Shown: piece after piece, positions 33,012 through 45,672 of the stretch
How the letters are laid out: each line of letters opens with the position of its first letter
How positions within the stretch are numbered: position 1 is the stretch's first letter
Assembly (NCBI RefSeq): GCF_014898055.3
Contig: NW_023605194.1
Span: 98,835,258 to 98,899,257 of the forward strand
Reading direction: 5' to 3'
Source: Talpa occidentalis
Lineage: Eukaryota; Chordata; Mammalia; Eulipotyphla; Talpidae
Length of the DNA stretch: 64,000 bases
The notes under the pieces: model-generated
What the model was told of the DNA's origin: nothing
Databases searched by the model: none
The model's input: only the letters and a program-made list of their open reading frames with translations
Translations under genes and position numbers: made by a program

Positions 33012-33279
33012 TTATTTTTTTGAAGATTTATTTTATTTATTCATACAAGCACTGGGTACAGTCAGAAGTGTGGGAGGGTGAGAGAATTCACCAGAGCCAG
33101 AGCAGGGAACAGAACAGGCAGACTGATGAAGTACACTGCTGAGGGGAGCAGTGGGCAGCAGGAGAGGTCTGCACGCCATGTGGGACCCTCACCTGGTGGC
33201 CGGGGATCGAACTGGCACTGCAGAGGCTGCAGGCAGCTTCGCAACCCAGCTCTCAACCGCTGCGCCGCCGGGGAGGCCC
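33012..33279 (-). mobile_element. tRNA-derived SINE, young subtype
   Basis: Antisense: TTCATACAAGCACTGGGTAC, then the body, reversed B box GGGGATCGAAC and head end GCCGCCGGGGAGGCCC. Perfect 14-bp target duplication agaaattaatttta lies at 32998-33011 and 33280-33293. Confidence 0.95.
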
Positions 33280-33309
33280 AGAAATTAATTTTAAATGCTA
33301 AGTGAGGAA

Positions 33310-33550
33310 GATAGGCAGCAGTACAGAGTGCTTCTGAGCCTGGGAATGGAAGTAAAACTTCTCAGCTCCTACTTCCAATTGCTGTACTGGTTAGTTGTGA
33401 CTCCTATCAGGTTTTTTAACCTTTCTGTCCTGCAGGCTCCTGATATGTAATATTTTACTCCCACATCATAGAGTGAAAATGAGCAAATGAATTTATGTTT
33501 GTAAACTTGTGAGAGAAATTCTTGGCACCACATGTGCTATGTTAAATAAA
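33310..33550 (+). mobile_element. MIR SINE
   Basis: agtacagagtgcttctgagc ctgggaatgg, tgctgtactggttagttgtg actcc, ggttttttaacctttctgtc c and catcatagagtgaaaatgag caaatgaa follow MIR in order. Confidence 0.55.
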
Positions 33551-33609
33551 ATAAGTAAAACCTGAGAGGAAATTAAATATTTTTTTTTTTAAAAAGGAAA
33601 TTTCTCTCC

Positions 33610-34075
33610 TAGCCCTAGCACTGACATAGCTTTTAACTTTGTTACTCTGATCTTTTCTACTACTGTTCCTGGCTCTATATACTTCTGTGCACACAAATCT
33701 GAATTATTATATACCACAGCTGGGATAGTCTGTCCATGTTTTATATTCACATCCTGCTCTTTTCTGCTTCTTCACTTATTATCGCAGGTCAAAAGTCTAG
33801 CCAGCCTTGAAAGTTTGGTTCCAATGTGGATTCCTTTTTCATTAATATCTAAATGTGAATGTTAATTTTTTCTCCTCTGAAATCAATCATAAAGCCTATT
33901 ACTCTTTTATAGCATTTTAAGTGCTTCTGTCTTGCGTTGCGGCTCCTTGAATATGGCACCTCAAGACGCTAGTTGCATGGAGATGTACGAATCATTCTAT
34001 ATTCCATGCATTGAGCATATTTCTTTGCATGTCGTAAATGCTCAACAGATATTCATTGAAAGGATCAATGAGTGC
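33610..34075 (+). mobile_element. L2 LINE 3' region
   Basis: ctactgttcctggctctata, cttattatcgcaggtcaaaa gtc, tatagcattttaagtgcttc, tgcggctccttgaatatggc and atgtcgtaaatgctcaacag atattcattgaaaggatcaa parallel the L2 3' sequence through its end ('GTAGGCGCTCAATAAATGTTTGTTGAATGAATGAA'). Confidence 0.55.
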
Positions 34076-34590
34076 TTGATTTAAGTACATTTTAACACTC
34101 ATATATATGCATTTTTAATATCAAATATTCTGATAATACTTATTAAAGAACAAAAGCTCATGAGGTAAATCTAAGCAGTATGGCCTGATTTATAAAATAA
34201 AATATTCATCAGGTTACCTCCTATGTATCTGTCATCTTTATCTATTGTGAAAGAATTAGAAACTTCCTCAATGTTGGCAATATTTGTTTGCATATAGGAT
34301 GCAGGTGATTTTAAATTTTCTTTACTTGTTTGATAAAGTTCTAATTTGTAAACTTGTAAGTTTAGGGTTTTGTTTTTGATAAAATTTAATCCTGCACATT
34401 ACTTTCATAGTCATAAAAGTTTATTATTGCAACATAATGCCTATATAAATATAAAATAACTTTAGCATAGAAACAGAAGGAATGTGCTGTCATCTGTGAA
34501 TAGTTTAAATATATTTTAACAACTTAAATAGATTTACCTTCTTACTCAACAGCATATTAATCTTAGACTCACTGGAGAGAAATAGCTTAT
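34076..34590. other. Unassigned AT-rich sequence
   Basis: Nothing recognised. Confidence 0.5.
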
Positions 34591-34604
34591 AAGATAGTGT
34601 TCCT

Positions 34605-34921
34605 GGGCCTCCCCTGCTGGTGCAGGTGGTTGAGCATAGTGCTGTGAAGCCATTCGCAGCCTCTGCAGCATGGGTTCGATCCCGGCCGGCCAGCAAGGGT
34701 CCCACATGGTGCGGCAGACCTATCCTGTTGCACCCGCTGCTCCCCTCAGCAGTGTATTTTATCAGTCTGTCTGTTCTGTTCCCCACTCCGTCTCACCAGA
34801 GATATATGGCCTGTACCCACACATCTGGCCTGTACAGATAAATAAATGTATAAATAAATAAATAAATAAATAAATATATCTTGTATAAATAAATAAATAA
34901 ATAAATAAATCTTTTTTAAAA
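34605..34921 (+). mobile_element. tRNA-derived SINE with rearranged 3' part
   Basis: Head GGGCCTCCCCTGCTGGTGCA with B box GGTTCGATCCC. The body resembles the older subtype (CAGTCTGTCTGTTCTGTTCC). The 3' part has a local duplication in which ctggcctgtaca repeats tatggcctgtaccc. Two (TAAA)n blocks are separated by tatatcttgtataa, ending ATCTTTTTTAAAA. Target duplication aagatagtgttcct / aagataatgttcct lies at 34591-34604 and 34922-34935. Confidence 0.9.
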
Positions 34922-35068
34922 AAGATAATGTTCCTCTCATATTCTAAGTACAATAACTAGTTTGTAAAAAAAAAAAAAAAAAAATCCAATGTTTAGTTCA
35001 GAAAAATAAAAAGGAATTTCCAGTAAGAAATTTTAAAGGAACTCTTGAGTCTTTTCAATACAGAACTT

Positions 35069-35320
35069 TTATTTATTTTATTGTATTTTGGATAGAAGAT
35101 CTGGAGTGTATGCCAGAGATGTGGGGAGGTGAGAGGATTCACCAGAGACAGAATGGGGAGCAGGACAGGCAGATTTACTGAAAAACGCTGCTAAGGGGAA
35201 CAGTGGGAGAGACAGGAGAGGTCTGCTGCGCCGTGTGGATCAGCTCTGTGTCCGAGTCAAACTCAAGTCATAGTGGCTAAAGGGCTGAGACTTTACCGAT
35301 AGGGTACTTAGGTAGGCCTC
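35069..35320 (-). mobile_element. tRNA-derived SINE, older subtype, degraded head
   Basis: Antisense: GATCTGGAGTGTATGCCAGA, CACCAGAGACAGAATGGGGA and GAGACAGGAGAGGTCTGCTG, then a poorly preserved head. Target duplication cagaactt lies at 35061-35068 and 35321-35328. Confidence 0.88.
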
Positions 35321-35328
35321 CAGAACTT

Positions 35329-37499
35329 AGGATAAAATTTTCTTATGGTTTACTTGGTTGAGCTGAATTTGACTTTGCTGGTAAGTGATTTTCTCTAAAA
35401 TATCCCTAACAAAGTTTGTTGAAAGAAAACACGTTAGAGATCTAATGAAAGAAATACTCCACAGAAAACAAAGGAGCTATTTGCTCAATGAGGAGTATCG
35501 CTTGATGTGTCATTTGACATTAAAAAGCAAGATAATTAGTCTTCATGGACTTGCTTTCTTTAGCTGAAATATCTCTCTAATGTAGTTATGAAAATACATT
35601 AGGCACATTTGAAATTCAAATGATATATAACCAACCACCACTAATTCAATACTCAGGTTATCAGTTGTTCACAGAATTACAAATTACAATAGCTGTATGC
35701 AACAGATGGATGAGTTAAATTTGTTCAACAGTCTTTCTGTATGTTCTAGGAAACTTGATTGTGAGAGATGTTTTGATATAGTACAGTAGGCCTCTGTGAG
35801 TTAACTGTGCAGTAATCAAAGGAAACATTTGTATTTGTTTAATGCAGAAAGTTGTTCTAAACTGAAAAACCTAATATTGTATTCTTTTTTATGCTATGGG
35901 AGGTTCAAAGAACCTTTCCAGTTGTTTGAAATTTCTGTGAATTTTTTCCCAACTTAAAATTTGGGAATAATTTAGAAAAATAAAAGAAACAGCATGTTTT
36001 TTTCTGAGAATTAGAAAGTTGTGATAAATCTTAAATTAATTTCATTGTTTTACTTCACTCACTTATGTTTCTGAGTCATCATGAGGTGGTTCTAGTAATG
36101 GTGAGATTATTGATGAACATCACCATTTATGATGGTTCCCCTCTTCTTAGTATCCACCACATTTCCCTTGGACTAAAGGCAAAAATATATGAAAATGAAT
36201 ATAAACATCTAGATCTATATACCTGCTTTTGAATTGATAATTTAAATCAGGCTTAATACTGGCTTCTAGACATCTTAAGTCTGACTCCTGAGGGGGAAAT
36301 TTTACTTTTATTCATAGACAAAATTAAACATAGCTACTCCAAATGAATAAAGGTCTCATCAATTTCCAAATCTCTGCAAGGAAATTAAAATCTCTGACTG
36401 CCCATAGTATCATATACTGTTTAAGAATATTTCTACCAGACTAAGCTTCCTTCTTTTCATATAATATTTTCATTTGATATTTTAGACAGTTTAGCCAAGT
36501 TTGCTTTCCTTATAAGCAAAGACATTTGCTATTTATTGGTATCAAAAGTACTTTGATATAATTCAGAATTTGAACATGTTAAACTTTTTGTATTAGTTTT
36601 CTTTACAAACTTGATACTGAAATTTTGCAAAGTTTTATTTTCTAAATTGTAGCCAGTTTGATATCATTAGGTTGAATACTTTTTACCTTTTATGAGTTTC
36701 TGTTTATAAGGAGTTCTTACATTGTTTAAGATTATACTAGTTAAGAATGGTCACTGCAAGAAATTCAACCTAAAACATAAGCCTTATTTTTGCAGGAAGA
36801 TTTAATAACTCATTTCACTCAACATATTCCAAAATTACAATTAAAATTTGAAATTATGCTAAATTGATTCTAAGACCTGGCCCTTCTTATCTCGCTCAGT
36901 CTAGCCTGTGTCACCAAAATTACAGGCAGTGCTAGTGAATCAGAGGTCTGGATCACAGAAAATAAGAGTGCTTAGTGAAATGGGCACTCCCATGACCAAG
37001 TAAGAAGGGTATATGGCAGCTGCAACAACATAAAACTAGTAGTCTACCTCCAGAATACCACAGGCTCTGCAGTATACAACACTAGCCTTCAGGAATGCAA
37101 AGTGTAGAGTGAGTAAGACAAAGCAGGGCAGGCTTCAGAAGGCCAAAGGGAAAGAAAAGAGTCATTGGGCATGAAAACAAAGGTTAAACAGATAAGAAAA
37201 AAGATGAGAGAAGCATTCAAGATTCAGCAACAGCAAGCCTAGCATCCTTGATGTGTAAGAATCAGAAGTCTAGCATCCCTGTACATACAACCAGTTCTTG
37301 CAAGAAAGTGAATAAATGAAAGGGTATCCTGGTACTTATGCATTAAGTGTTTAGTCCTTATCTTAATAGAATATAGAGTTTATAATGGGGAAAGCAAGCA
37401 AGCAGTTTTTGACTCAGGCTATTTCTGACTATACCATCTACCATTTTTAACCGCTCTAGGAGGCACAATGTGGTTTTTATCTTTTGAATGCTCTACATA
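35329..37499. other. Long unassigned stretch
   Basis: About 2.2 kb. The 36880-37330 part is less AT-rich and purine-leaning (gcagggcaggcttcagaagg) and might be a decayed repeat. No family recognised. Confidence 0.45.
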
Positions 37500-37660
37500 T
37501 GCCACATCCAACACATGTGGTCATCTCATTTTAATTTTATCCTTCTAATGATCTTTCTAAGAAACCCAGTATATATTAGTCATTATCCTGATTTTGAAGT
37601 CAAAGAAATGCAATTATGAAGATTTAATTACTTACCAAGATTATTTTAGTGAGGGGGAGG
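37500..37660 (-). mobile_element. MIR SINE fragment
   Basis: tctcattttaattttatcct tctaatgatctttctaagaa, then tagtcattatcctgattttg aagtcaaagaaatgcaatta tgaagatttaattacttacc aagat follow reversed MIR. Confidence 0.55.
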
Positions 37661-38259
37661 AATTGCATTCAAATTACACTGTGGTCTTTATATTAGCGAC
37701 ACATGTGCTTTCCTGTAGATTGCTAGATCTAATGTCACCCACTTATTGTTTAATCTCATTAAAATGGAGCACTGTATTGTCAAGACATAGTGCTAATGTC
37801 AGCTTTCCAATCCAAGGGGCTGGGCTACATTATCTTTGGATATTTTGAGTTATTAAAACATTTTAATAAGCCCTTTAAAAATAAATCCATTGATATAATA
37901 GAGTTCATACTCCTATTAATTATGGTTTATTGGACTGAGCTACATAATTGGCCTATAATTATAGGAAAAATGAAATTCCTTTAGAAAGCATGTTTTAAAA
38001 AGTTTTTTAAAATTACATTAACATTTATTTCTAATTATAAATAATGTCTATTCATTTGTACAAAATTAGGGAAAATATATTACAGGAAAAAATTCATATA
38101 AGCTTTCTAATTCAGGAAATTTTCATTTTTATATCCTTGCCAGTTATATAGTGAACTATGATCTTTTTGGTTAAATTGTAATTTTCAGCATAATATTTTA
38201 GATTTTTCACATTTTAATTCCTTTTTATGACCTATTCATGTACATATTCTTATTGTGTT
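37661..38259. other. Unassigned AT-rich sequence
   Basis: Nothing recognised. Confidence 0.5.
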
Positions 38260-39400
38260 TGTTAATCCCTCTCACCCATCTTCAAAGGATTCTTCCTCCT
38301 GTCTCAGCAACCAGCACAGTCCTACCACATATTCTAGCAGCGTTAATTCTGTAGTCATATTCTAGGGTTTGCTTTGAGTTAGTTTTGTTGATTCCTTGGC
38401 TTTATTTCTCTACATTCCACAGATGACTGAAATCACTTGGTAATTGTCTTTCTGAATTATTTCATTTAGCATAATCTCCTCTAGTTTCATCCATGTTGTC
38501 AAAAATGACACAAGAGTTCATCTTTTTTTTTATAGTTAAGTAGCATTCCATCATATCTATGTACCACATTTTTTTTTAAAAAAAAAGATTTATTTATTTA
38601 TTTGTTTATACAAGCACTGGGTACAGTCAGGAGCACGGGAGGGTGAGAGAATTCACCAGAGTAAGAGCCGGGGCAGAGCAGGCAGACAGATGAAGTACAC
38701 TGCTGAGGGGAGCAGCGGGCGGCAGGAGAGGGTGCCCGCCATGTGGGGCCCTCACCAGCAGCTGGCTGGGGATTGAACCGGCACTGCAGAGGCTGTGGAC
38801 AGCTTCGCAGTTCAGCGCTCAACCGCTGTATATAGGGGAGGCCCTATATACCACATCTTAATCCAATCATCTGTCCTCGGGCCTGTAGGATGTTTCCATA
38901 GCTCAGATATTGTAAATAGTGCTGTAGTGAACATAGCACTGCATAGATCCCTGCGATTGAGTGGGGTTTTTTGGTGGTGTTCTTTGCTAGATTCCTTGGT
39001 GCAGCTATGCCAGGAAGGACAGGTCATTCCATGAGTTTTCTGAAGTCTGCCAAGGGCCTACCATGGGGAAGTTTGCTCCAAGACCTGCCCCTGAGATTGT
39101 GAGTTCTATGGAGTCCTACTGCTATTGGGACTGTATCCAGGACCTATTCCTGTCTCTCTGGGGCCCACAGGGCTGCTTACCATTTCTGCTCTGCTGCTCG
39201 TGGGGCCTGCTCAACTGCTGGGGCTCACCTCATCCCTCTGGGCTACCACTTCACCTGTTCCACTACTTGCTGGATCCCTCCTCCAGACATGACTCCTTTA
39301 GGAGTTACTGGCTTTGATCTGCTGCAATCTAACTTGAGTATGGAGGAGGACCGAGGTCAGTTCAGTGTCTTCTCTCTGCTGCCATCTTGCTGCTCTCCAA
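38260..39400 (-). mobile_element. Rearranged old L1: 3' end joined to a GC-rich, 5'-UTR-like segment
   Basis: 38260-38569 and 38857-38950 are antisense L1 3' UTR and ORF2 end (gaattatttcatttagcata, catccatgttgtcaaaaatg, ccacatcttaatccaatcat ctgtcc, gatattgtaaatagtgctgt agtgaacata). The next ~400 bp (39000-39400) are clearly GC-richer and end gctgccatcttgctgctctc, which reversed reads GAGAGCAGCAAGATGGCAGC, like the 'CAAGATGGCGGC' start of L1 5' UTRs. I infer a 5' UTR fused to the 3' end after a large internal deletion. A SINE sits at 38570-38843. Confidence 0.55.
38570..38843 (-). mobile_element. tRNA-derived SINE, young subtype, inserted in L1
   Basis: Antisense: AAAAGATTTATTTATTTATT, ACAAGCACTGGGTACAGTCA, GGGAGCAGCGGGCGGCAGGA. 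The head ends ...CGCTCAACCGCTGtatataGGGGAGGCCC, so the GCGCCACC of the A-box side is replaced by tatata. Target duplication ctatgtaccacat / ctatataccacat lies at 38557-38569 and 38844-38856. Confidence 0.93.
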
Positions 39401-41658
39401 AGAGTTTAATTTTTTAAATGTCTTTATATAACTGACAGTTGCATTTATATATAGAATATATATAATTCAGGGTTATAAAGGTAGAAGATAAGAATTTCAT
39501 ATTTATTTACAGGTATGCATTTCTTACATATGCTGCTTCCTGGAAAACTTTTGTAAAGTCAGGGAATTTTTTTCTAAGAGAAGTTTAAAACTCAAAATTT
39601 ATACTATGACAGAATTACATTGGAAAAGTCTATTTTTCAGAGTTTTGTTTGATAATTTTTATTGAATAAAGTGTCGCTTACATGAAAGTATTTTACCAAG
39701 CATTTGATCAGAATATCTGTTAGGGAAAAAAAAAGAAAATTAGTCTCTAGCTAAGAAACACTTTAGATAATGTTTTAAGAGGCTGTAAAGACTCACTCTA
39801 AGTTGATAATTTCATAAGATTTGGTATCTACTCTCTCCTATAAGGAAAAAAAAGAAAAATTCTCCCATACGGTATGTAAATTATGCAAAACTTGAATAAT
39901 GACTGTCAAAAAAGATCATTTATTTCAGTGTCTATGTAGAGAACAAATTGAAGAATGGAAAGCTTTGCACCACCAGCCTGTGATATTGCTCAGCCTCTTG
40001 TCTCCTTTAATAGCCTACTATCACCACTGTGAGAACTGCAGAGAGATATCATGAAGGGGAATGAAAGGCAAACATCTAATCAGTTAGCGTTTATTAATGT
40101 CCAGGATATGCTGGGTTGATGCGCTTACACTGTGGTGACAGTTGCAATAAGTGACAGTTAAAAACGCCAGGGAGAAGGTTGCCCAAGTCTCAGTGTTCAG
40201 ACAGCAGCAGAACTGGTCATGTGACAGTTTCACGTGTCTGATACAATGTGGTCACGAAAGGGTAAAACTCAGTTTCTCCTCAGTTATATTCCTCTTTGTC
40301 AGAAATGTATTGATATTGACAAGCAAGTCATACTTATTAAAAACCCTAATTTTCAGTGCAAATCGTGGACTAGGTGAGGGGGGTTCCTGACATGTTCCAT
40401 GAGTAATATGTTATTCCACAGAGATAATGACATTAAAAGATTTGTATGTATATAGGGAAAGTGGGCGGTTTCCTTGATGAAGGGGGTGGGCTCTAGACAT
40501 TAAAATGTAGCATTGAAGATGCCTAAGCATTTATTTGATGTGGTTCAAGAGAAGGCTATATTCTGAGGAAAGACCAGTGTGAGTCTCAAAATAGAGAACC
40601 GCATATAAAGTCCTCAAGATAATGTTGAACATCATCAGGCATGTATGTTCTTCACAGAAAGCAAAATGACTTTAGCCCGGTGAAGTACTTTGACTCATTA
40701 ATGAGAATGAAATAAGATCTTTTGATTTTTTTAAATAGCTTATAATTAAAGAACCAAGGCCTTGATATCTTAATATCTCAAAAATCTCTTTGGATAATTA
40801 TCAACAGACTGGGTTCCTCAAAGAAAACTTGTGCTTGATTGTAAATCATAACAGAACTTTTTAACTTTCATTTTGTATCACTCTTCTGAGAAAAGTCCTT
40901 CTATATGTTGTTTAGAATTAATGAGTAACCAGCTTTATATTATCATAATGTATCTTTTAACTTACATCGCTTTGTATATTTGTGAAAAGTATTTTGACAT
41001 TTTATTTCATGTGGTGTTATCCATAGTGACTTCCTAAATTTTCTCTTGTTATTACAGCATTACATTTTGATTTCCATGAAGTTGAGACCAGGCTTAGGGA
41101 CACTAGGCAAGTTTGAAAATGCCGCTCTTTTCTGAGCAGGCCAGAGAAGTGTTTTGTTTTGTTCTGTTTTGCTTTTTCCACTATAATAGGCAAGATAATG
41201 AATTTTAATTGTCTTAATGATCAATGTCAATCACTACATAATTGAGTTGAAGTTAGTGAATAGTAATAACCAAGAAAATGATCAAAAATCATATTAGCTA
41301 TGCATAAATCCAATTCAAAAGCCAGCTCTTGTGGATTTTAAGGGTAATTTCTTGTATGCAAATGTCTTTTTTCTATTTACATCTGTCTTTGAAGGCAATT
41401 TCATATGTTACTTTCTTCTAAGAATTCTAAGGCACTACCTGCCATACACTAGGTAAATCTTCCCTTAAAATTTGCTCTCTCGAGGGGATAATTATGTAAC
41501 ACTTCTTTCTTCCTTTAGTTGGTTAAGGTTCAAATGAGAGAGAGTTCCATGTTTGTTCATATCTATCCTTATTATTACTACATAAGAAAACCTCAATTTT
41601 TTTAGCTGAGTACATGGCTTTTTAAAGTAATAACTACTATCCAGTTTCCCTCAACCAA
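39401..41658. other. Long unassigned stretch
   Basis: No family called with confidence. ttagcgtttattaatgtccag gatatgctgg (40084-40114) hints at a reversed MIR/L2 end. A 79-codon frame at 40151-40390 is unrecognised. Confidence 0.45.
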
Positions 41659-41671
41659 CTGTGTGTGACAG

Positions 41672-41948
41672 AACCTCCCTGGTGGCACAGGGGTTAAAGA
41701 CAGCACTATCCAGCTGTCGTCAGCCACTGCAGCATGAGTTCACTCCCCAGCCAGCCAGGGAGCATCCCACATGGCGCAGCAGACCTCTCCTGACTCGCCC
41801 CCTGCTCCCCTCAGCAGTGCATTTCAGTCAATCTGCCTGTTTTGTTCCCCACTCTGTCTCTGATGAATCCTCTCACCCCCTGTACCTCTGGCTTACACCC
41901 CAGTTCTTGTATGCATAAATAAGTAAATATTTAAAAAAAAAAGCACTG
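41672..41948 (+). mobile_element. tRNA-derived SINE, older subtype
   Basis: Head AACCTCCCTGGTGGCACAGG; the B box has decayed to GAGTTCACTCC. Body CATGGCGCAGCAGACCTCTC, 3' part CCCAGTTCTTGTATGCATAA and an A-tail. Perfect 13-bp target duplication ctgtgtgtgacag lies at 41659-41671 and 41949-41961. Confidence 0.93.
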
Positions 41949-42384
41949 CTGTGTGTGACAGTACATCTGCATTCTGTCAGTGGTTTATAAGCAGAAATAT
42001 TCCTTCAAGAAAGAAGCCCAGGTTTCCCGTTTTCCTTCCTTCTGGCTGGAATGCAGATGTAATGACTAGAACTGAAACGTGAAAAGAACCTTCATTCTAG
42101 AACTTCAGGATACCTGTCCACCAGCTCTAGATTACTGATTTTTTTTTTCCTGAGAAGAAATATTTATCTTGCTTAAATTACTCTATTATTAGTTAAGGGT
42201 TGCGATAATAAAGTGTAGGCTGAGTAGTTTAAACAATAAAAAGACATTTTCTCACTATTCTGGAAGCCTGATATTTGTGTGTTCACCTAGTTCTTTTCTT
42301 CTGAAACTCTTCTCTTGACTTGGAGGTTTTCGTCTTCTCTCTATCTTCACATGGGTCTTTCTGCAGTGAAACTCAGTGTCCAAA

Positions 42385-42750
42385 TTTCTTTCTTTCAATG
42401 GAGTTATAATTGACATATACTGTTACGTTAGCTTTAGGTGGCCAATACAATGATTCATTATCTATATATCTTGCAAATGGTTACCACAGTAAGTCTAGCT
42501 AATACTGATCATTGTACACAGTTATGATTTCTTGTGATGACAATTTTAAAATTTATTCTTAGCAACTTTTAAACTTGCAATGTAGTTTTAGTAACTATAG
42601 GCACCATAATTTCATTATACCCCATAAATCATTTCTTTTATAATGGGAAGTGTATACCTTTGGACCTAGTCAATATTTCACCCACCCTGCTCTGCCCTCT
42701 GGCAACCACCAGTCTGCTCTGTATCTATGAACTTGATTTTTCAAATTTCC
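42385..42750 (-). mobile_element. L1 3'-UTR fragment inserted in the LTR
   Basis: caatggagttataattgaca tatactg, ggtggccaatacaatgattc, gttaccacagtaagtctagc taat and cctgctctgccctctggcaa ccaccagtctgctct match the antisense 3' UTR of mid-age L1. The target duplication is the LTR word caaatttctttct, repeated as caaatttcctttt beyond the element. Confidence 0.78.
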
Positions 42751-42754
42751 TTTT

Positions 42755-43019
42755 TAAAAAAAAAGATTATTTATTTATGCATACAAGAACTGGGGTTTAG
42801 GCCAGAGGTGCGGAGGTTGAGAGCATTCACCAGAGACAGAGTGGGGAGCAGAACAGGCAGATCCACTGAAATACACTGTTGAGGGGAGCAGCAGGCGAAA
42901 CAGGAGAGGTCTGCTGTGCTGTGTGGGTAGCTCCCTAGTCAGGGATCAAACTTATGTCACAGTGGCTGGCAATAGCTTGATAGCACTGAGACTTTAACCC
43001 CTGCACCACCGGGGAGACC
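42755..43019 (-). mobile_element. tRNA-derived SINE, older subtype
   Basis: Antisense: AAAGATTATTTATTTATGCA, TACAAGAACTGGGGTTTAGG, body, head ending GCACCACCGGGGAGACC. Target duplication caaatttcctttt lies at 42742-42754 and 43020-43032. It landed at the junction left by the L1, so the same target word is present three times. Confidence 0.93.
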
Positions 43020-43190
43020 CAAATTTCCTTTTCAAATAAGAACATCAGTCATATTGGGTTAGGACCCACCCACATGACCTTACTCACCTCAATTATGTTT
43101 GTAAAGGCCCATCTCCAAATATAATCATATTCTGATGTATCAGGGGACTTCAGCATATATATGGCAGTACACAACTTAGCCAATAATATA

Positions 43191-44848
43191 CTCTCTTTTT
43201 TTAACTTGTAGTCAGATTTATTCTTAACTGATATAACATAGGAATATTCAACTGCTTTTATTACTGCTGGAAAATGTTATGATAAATTACCTGGCTTAGA
43301 TGTGTAGCAAGAATAGCCTTCCTAAGACTTTTCTCCTGAGTTACATTGACTTCCCACTTGGTCTCAGGCACACGCCTTCCCTGACAGTGAAATGCTAAGC
43401 TTTTTTGAGGGCAGAGAGCAAACAGAAAGTGCGCTTCCTGTGTTCCTAGCGGGAGATCCAATCCAGACAGACTAAGCCATATGTGTGCAGTTGCTTCTCT
43501 CACACCCACCAAACAGATTACACAGTCACTCCCAACCTCTAAGGATAAGTGACGAGGAGGGAGGGACAAACCTGAGGTTTCTAATTAAAACTCATCACCT
43601 GGAAACATGAAGCAAGGGAATGTGACTTTTCTCCCAGTAGTAATGCTGAATAAATTTCCTTTCACTACCTGGTTCTCCTGATATTTTTTCCTATTATTTT
43701 GTATTTAATTTTCTATTAAGAGCTGATCATTTATTGTAAGCCAGAAATCTGGAGTTTCTGACATATAAATTTACCATGCTTAATATTAGTTAATTAGACT
43801 GTCTCTGGTACTAGTAACTTTCATCACGCACATTTGAAGTCTAATCTCTGGGACATTTAATAAAATTTGGAATACCTGAGGGTGGTATATTTTAGAAGTC
43901 AGTCAAAATAAATGGGAAAGAGAATAGCCGCTGGAAATGGCATGCTCTCAGGATTTATTTTTTTTGTTGTCATGGACATGGATTTGGTGAACAATGATCT
44001 ATCTGTTGAATCAACCCTCTGCCTCTTTTGCAAATAGTTTTATTGGAGTCCATTGTTTATATAACATCTCTGAATGCATTGCACTAAAATAACAAAGCTG
44101 AGGCAAAATGAAAGAGATTGTGTTGCCCATAGAGCCTGAAACATTTACTGCATAGCTCTTCCTGAAAATAGATGCAGGTCTGGGCACTGAAGAGAGACAT
44201 ATGAAATGCTTGTGTTTTTAGTCGTTAATTTACCTATTTTCAATGCTAAATTATTGCTTATAATTCATTAGCTATAATTTAGTGATTCATAGAAAATTTT
44301 GATGGATTAATTCAGAAGTAAACTAATTCTACATTTTTCACACATTGTGGATTTGGTCTTTTTACGTGTTTTGCAATGTTTAGAAAATTTTGATGCCTCT
44401 TCATCTAATCTAAAAACCAGTATTCTAGTTAAGATAGAATTAGTTTTATTTCCAGTACCCTATTGAGAAATGGGTTGATAATATTTTATACCAGATTAGC
44501 ATTGTAGCTAGTGACATTTTTCTCAGTGTATTAATAAGTAAAGATATTTATTCATTAACCTATCTGTTTTGTTAATATCAAATACAAGCTCATTCAGTTA
44601 ACTGTTCTTTAAATATAATAAATTCATGCAATGGTTTTATTATCAAATGCAGCCTAACTCTCAGATTGCTCTTTTTAAAGTATTTGTCTACAAATAATCT
44701 AATTTTTCTAAATGTATGACTTAAAAATCTCCAAAGTAATTTAATCTGGATTACATAATTTTGTTTTCTATGAAATTAAAGTTCTTTAATTTTTCAAAGT
44801 CTTGTCAGAGTTCAATCAGTACTATTATACTAGTATTATCAGTAGTAT
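43191..44848. other. Unassigned stretch upstream of the GAPDH retrocopy
   Basis: No family recognised. A 102-codon complement frame at 43261-43569 lies in a GC-balanced island but shows no known motif. Confidence 0.45.

Positions 44849-45672
<824 letters not shown>

Larger units (their letters stand above)
42200..43190 (+). mobile_element. MLT1-like MaLR LTR invaded by L1 and SINE
   Basis: Left part (42200-42384): gagtagtttaaacaataaaa, ctcactattctggaagcctg, tctatcttcacatgggtctt, gtgtccaaatttctt. Right part (43033-43190): aagaacatcagtcatattgg gttaggacccacc, acatgaccttactcacctca att, atctccaaatataatcatat tctgatgta. Together they match MLT1 across the break at 'GTCCAAATTTCC|CTTCTTATAAGGACATCAGTCATATTGG'. 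Confidence 0.72.

Noticed and set aside
34843..34913. Independent tandem satellite of taaa units
   Set aside because: It is the tail of the SINE at 34605-34921, enclosed in its target duplications.
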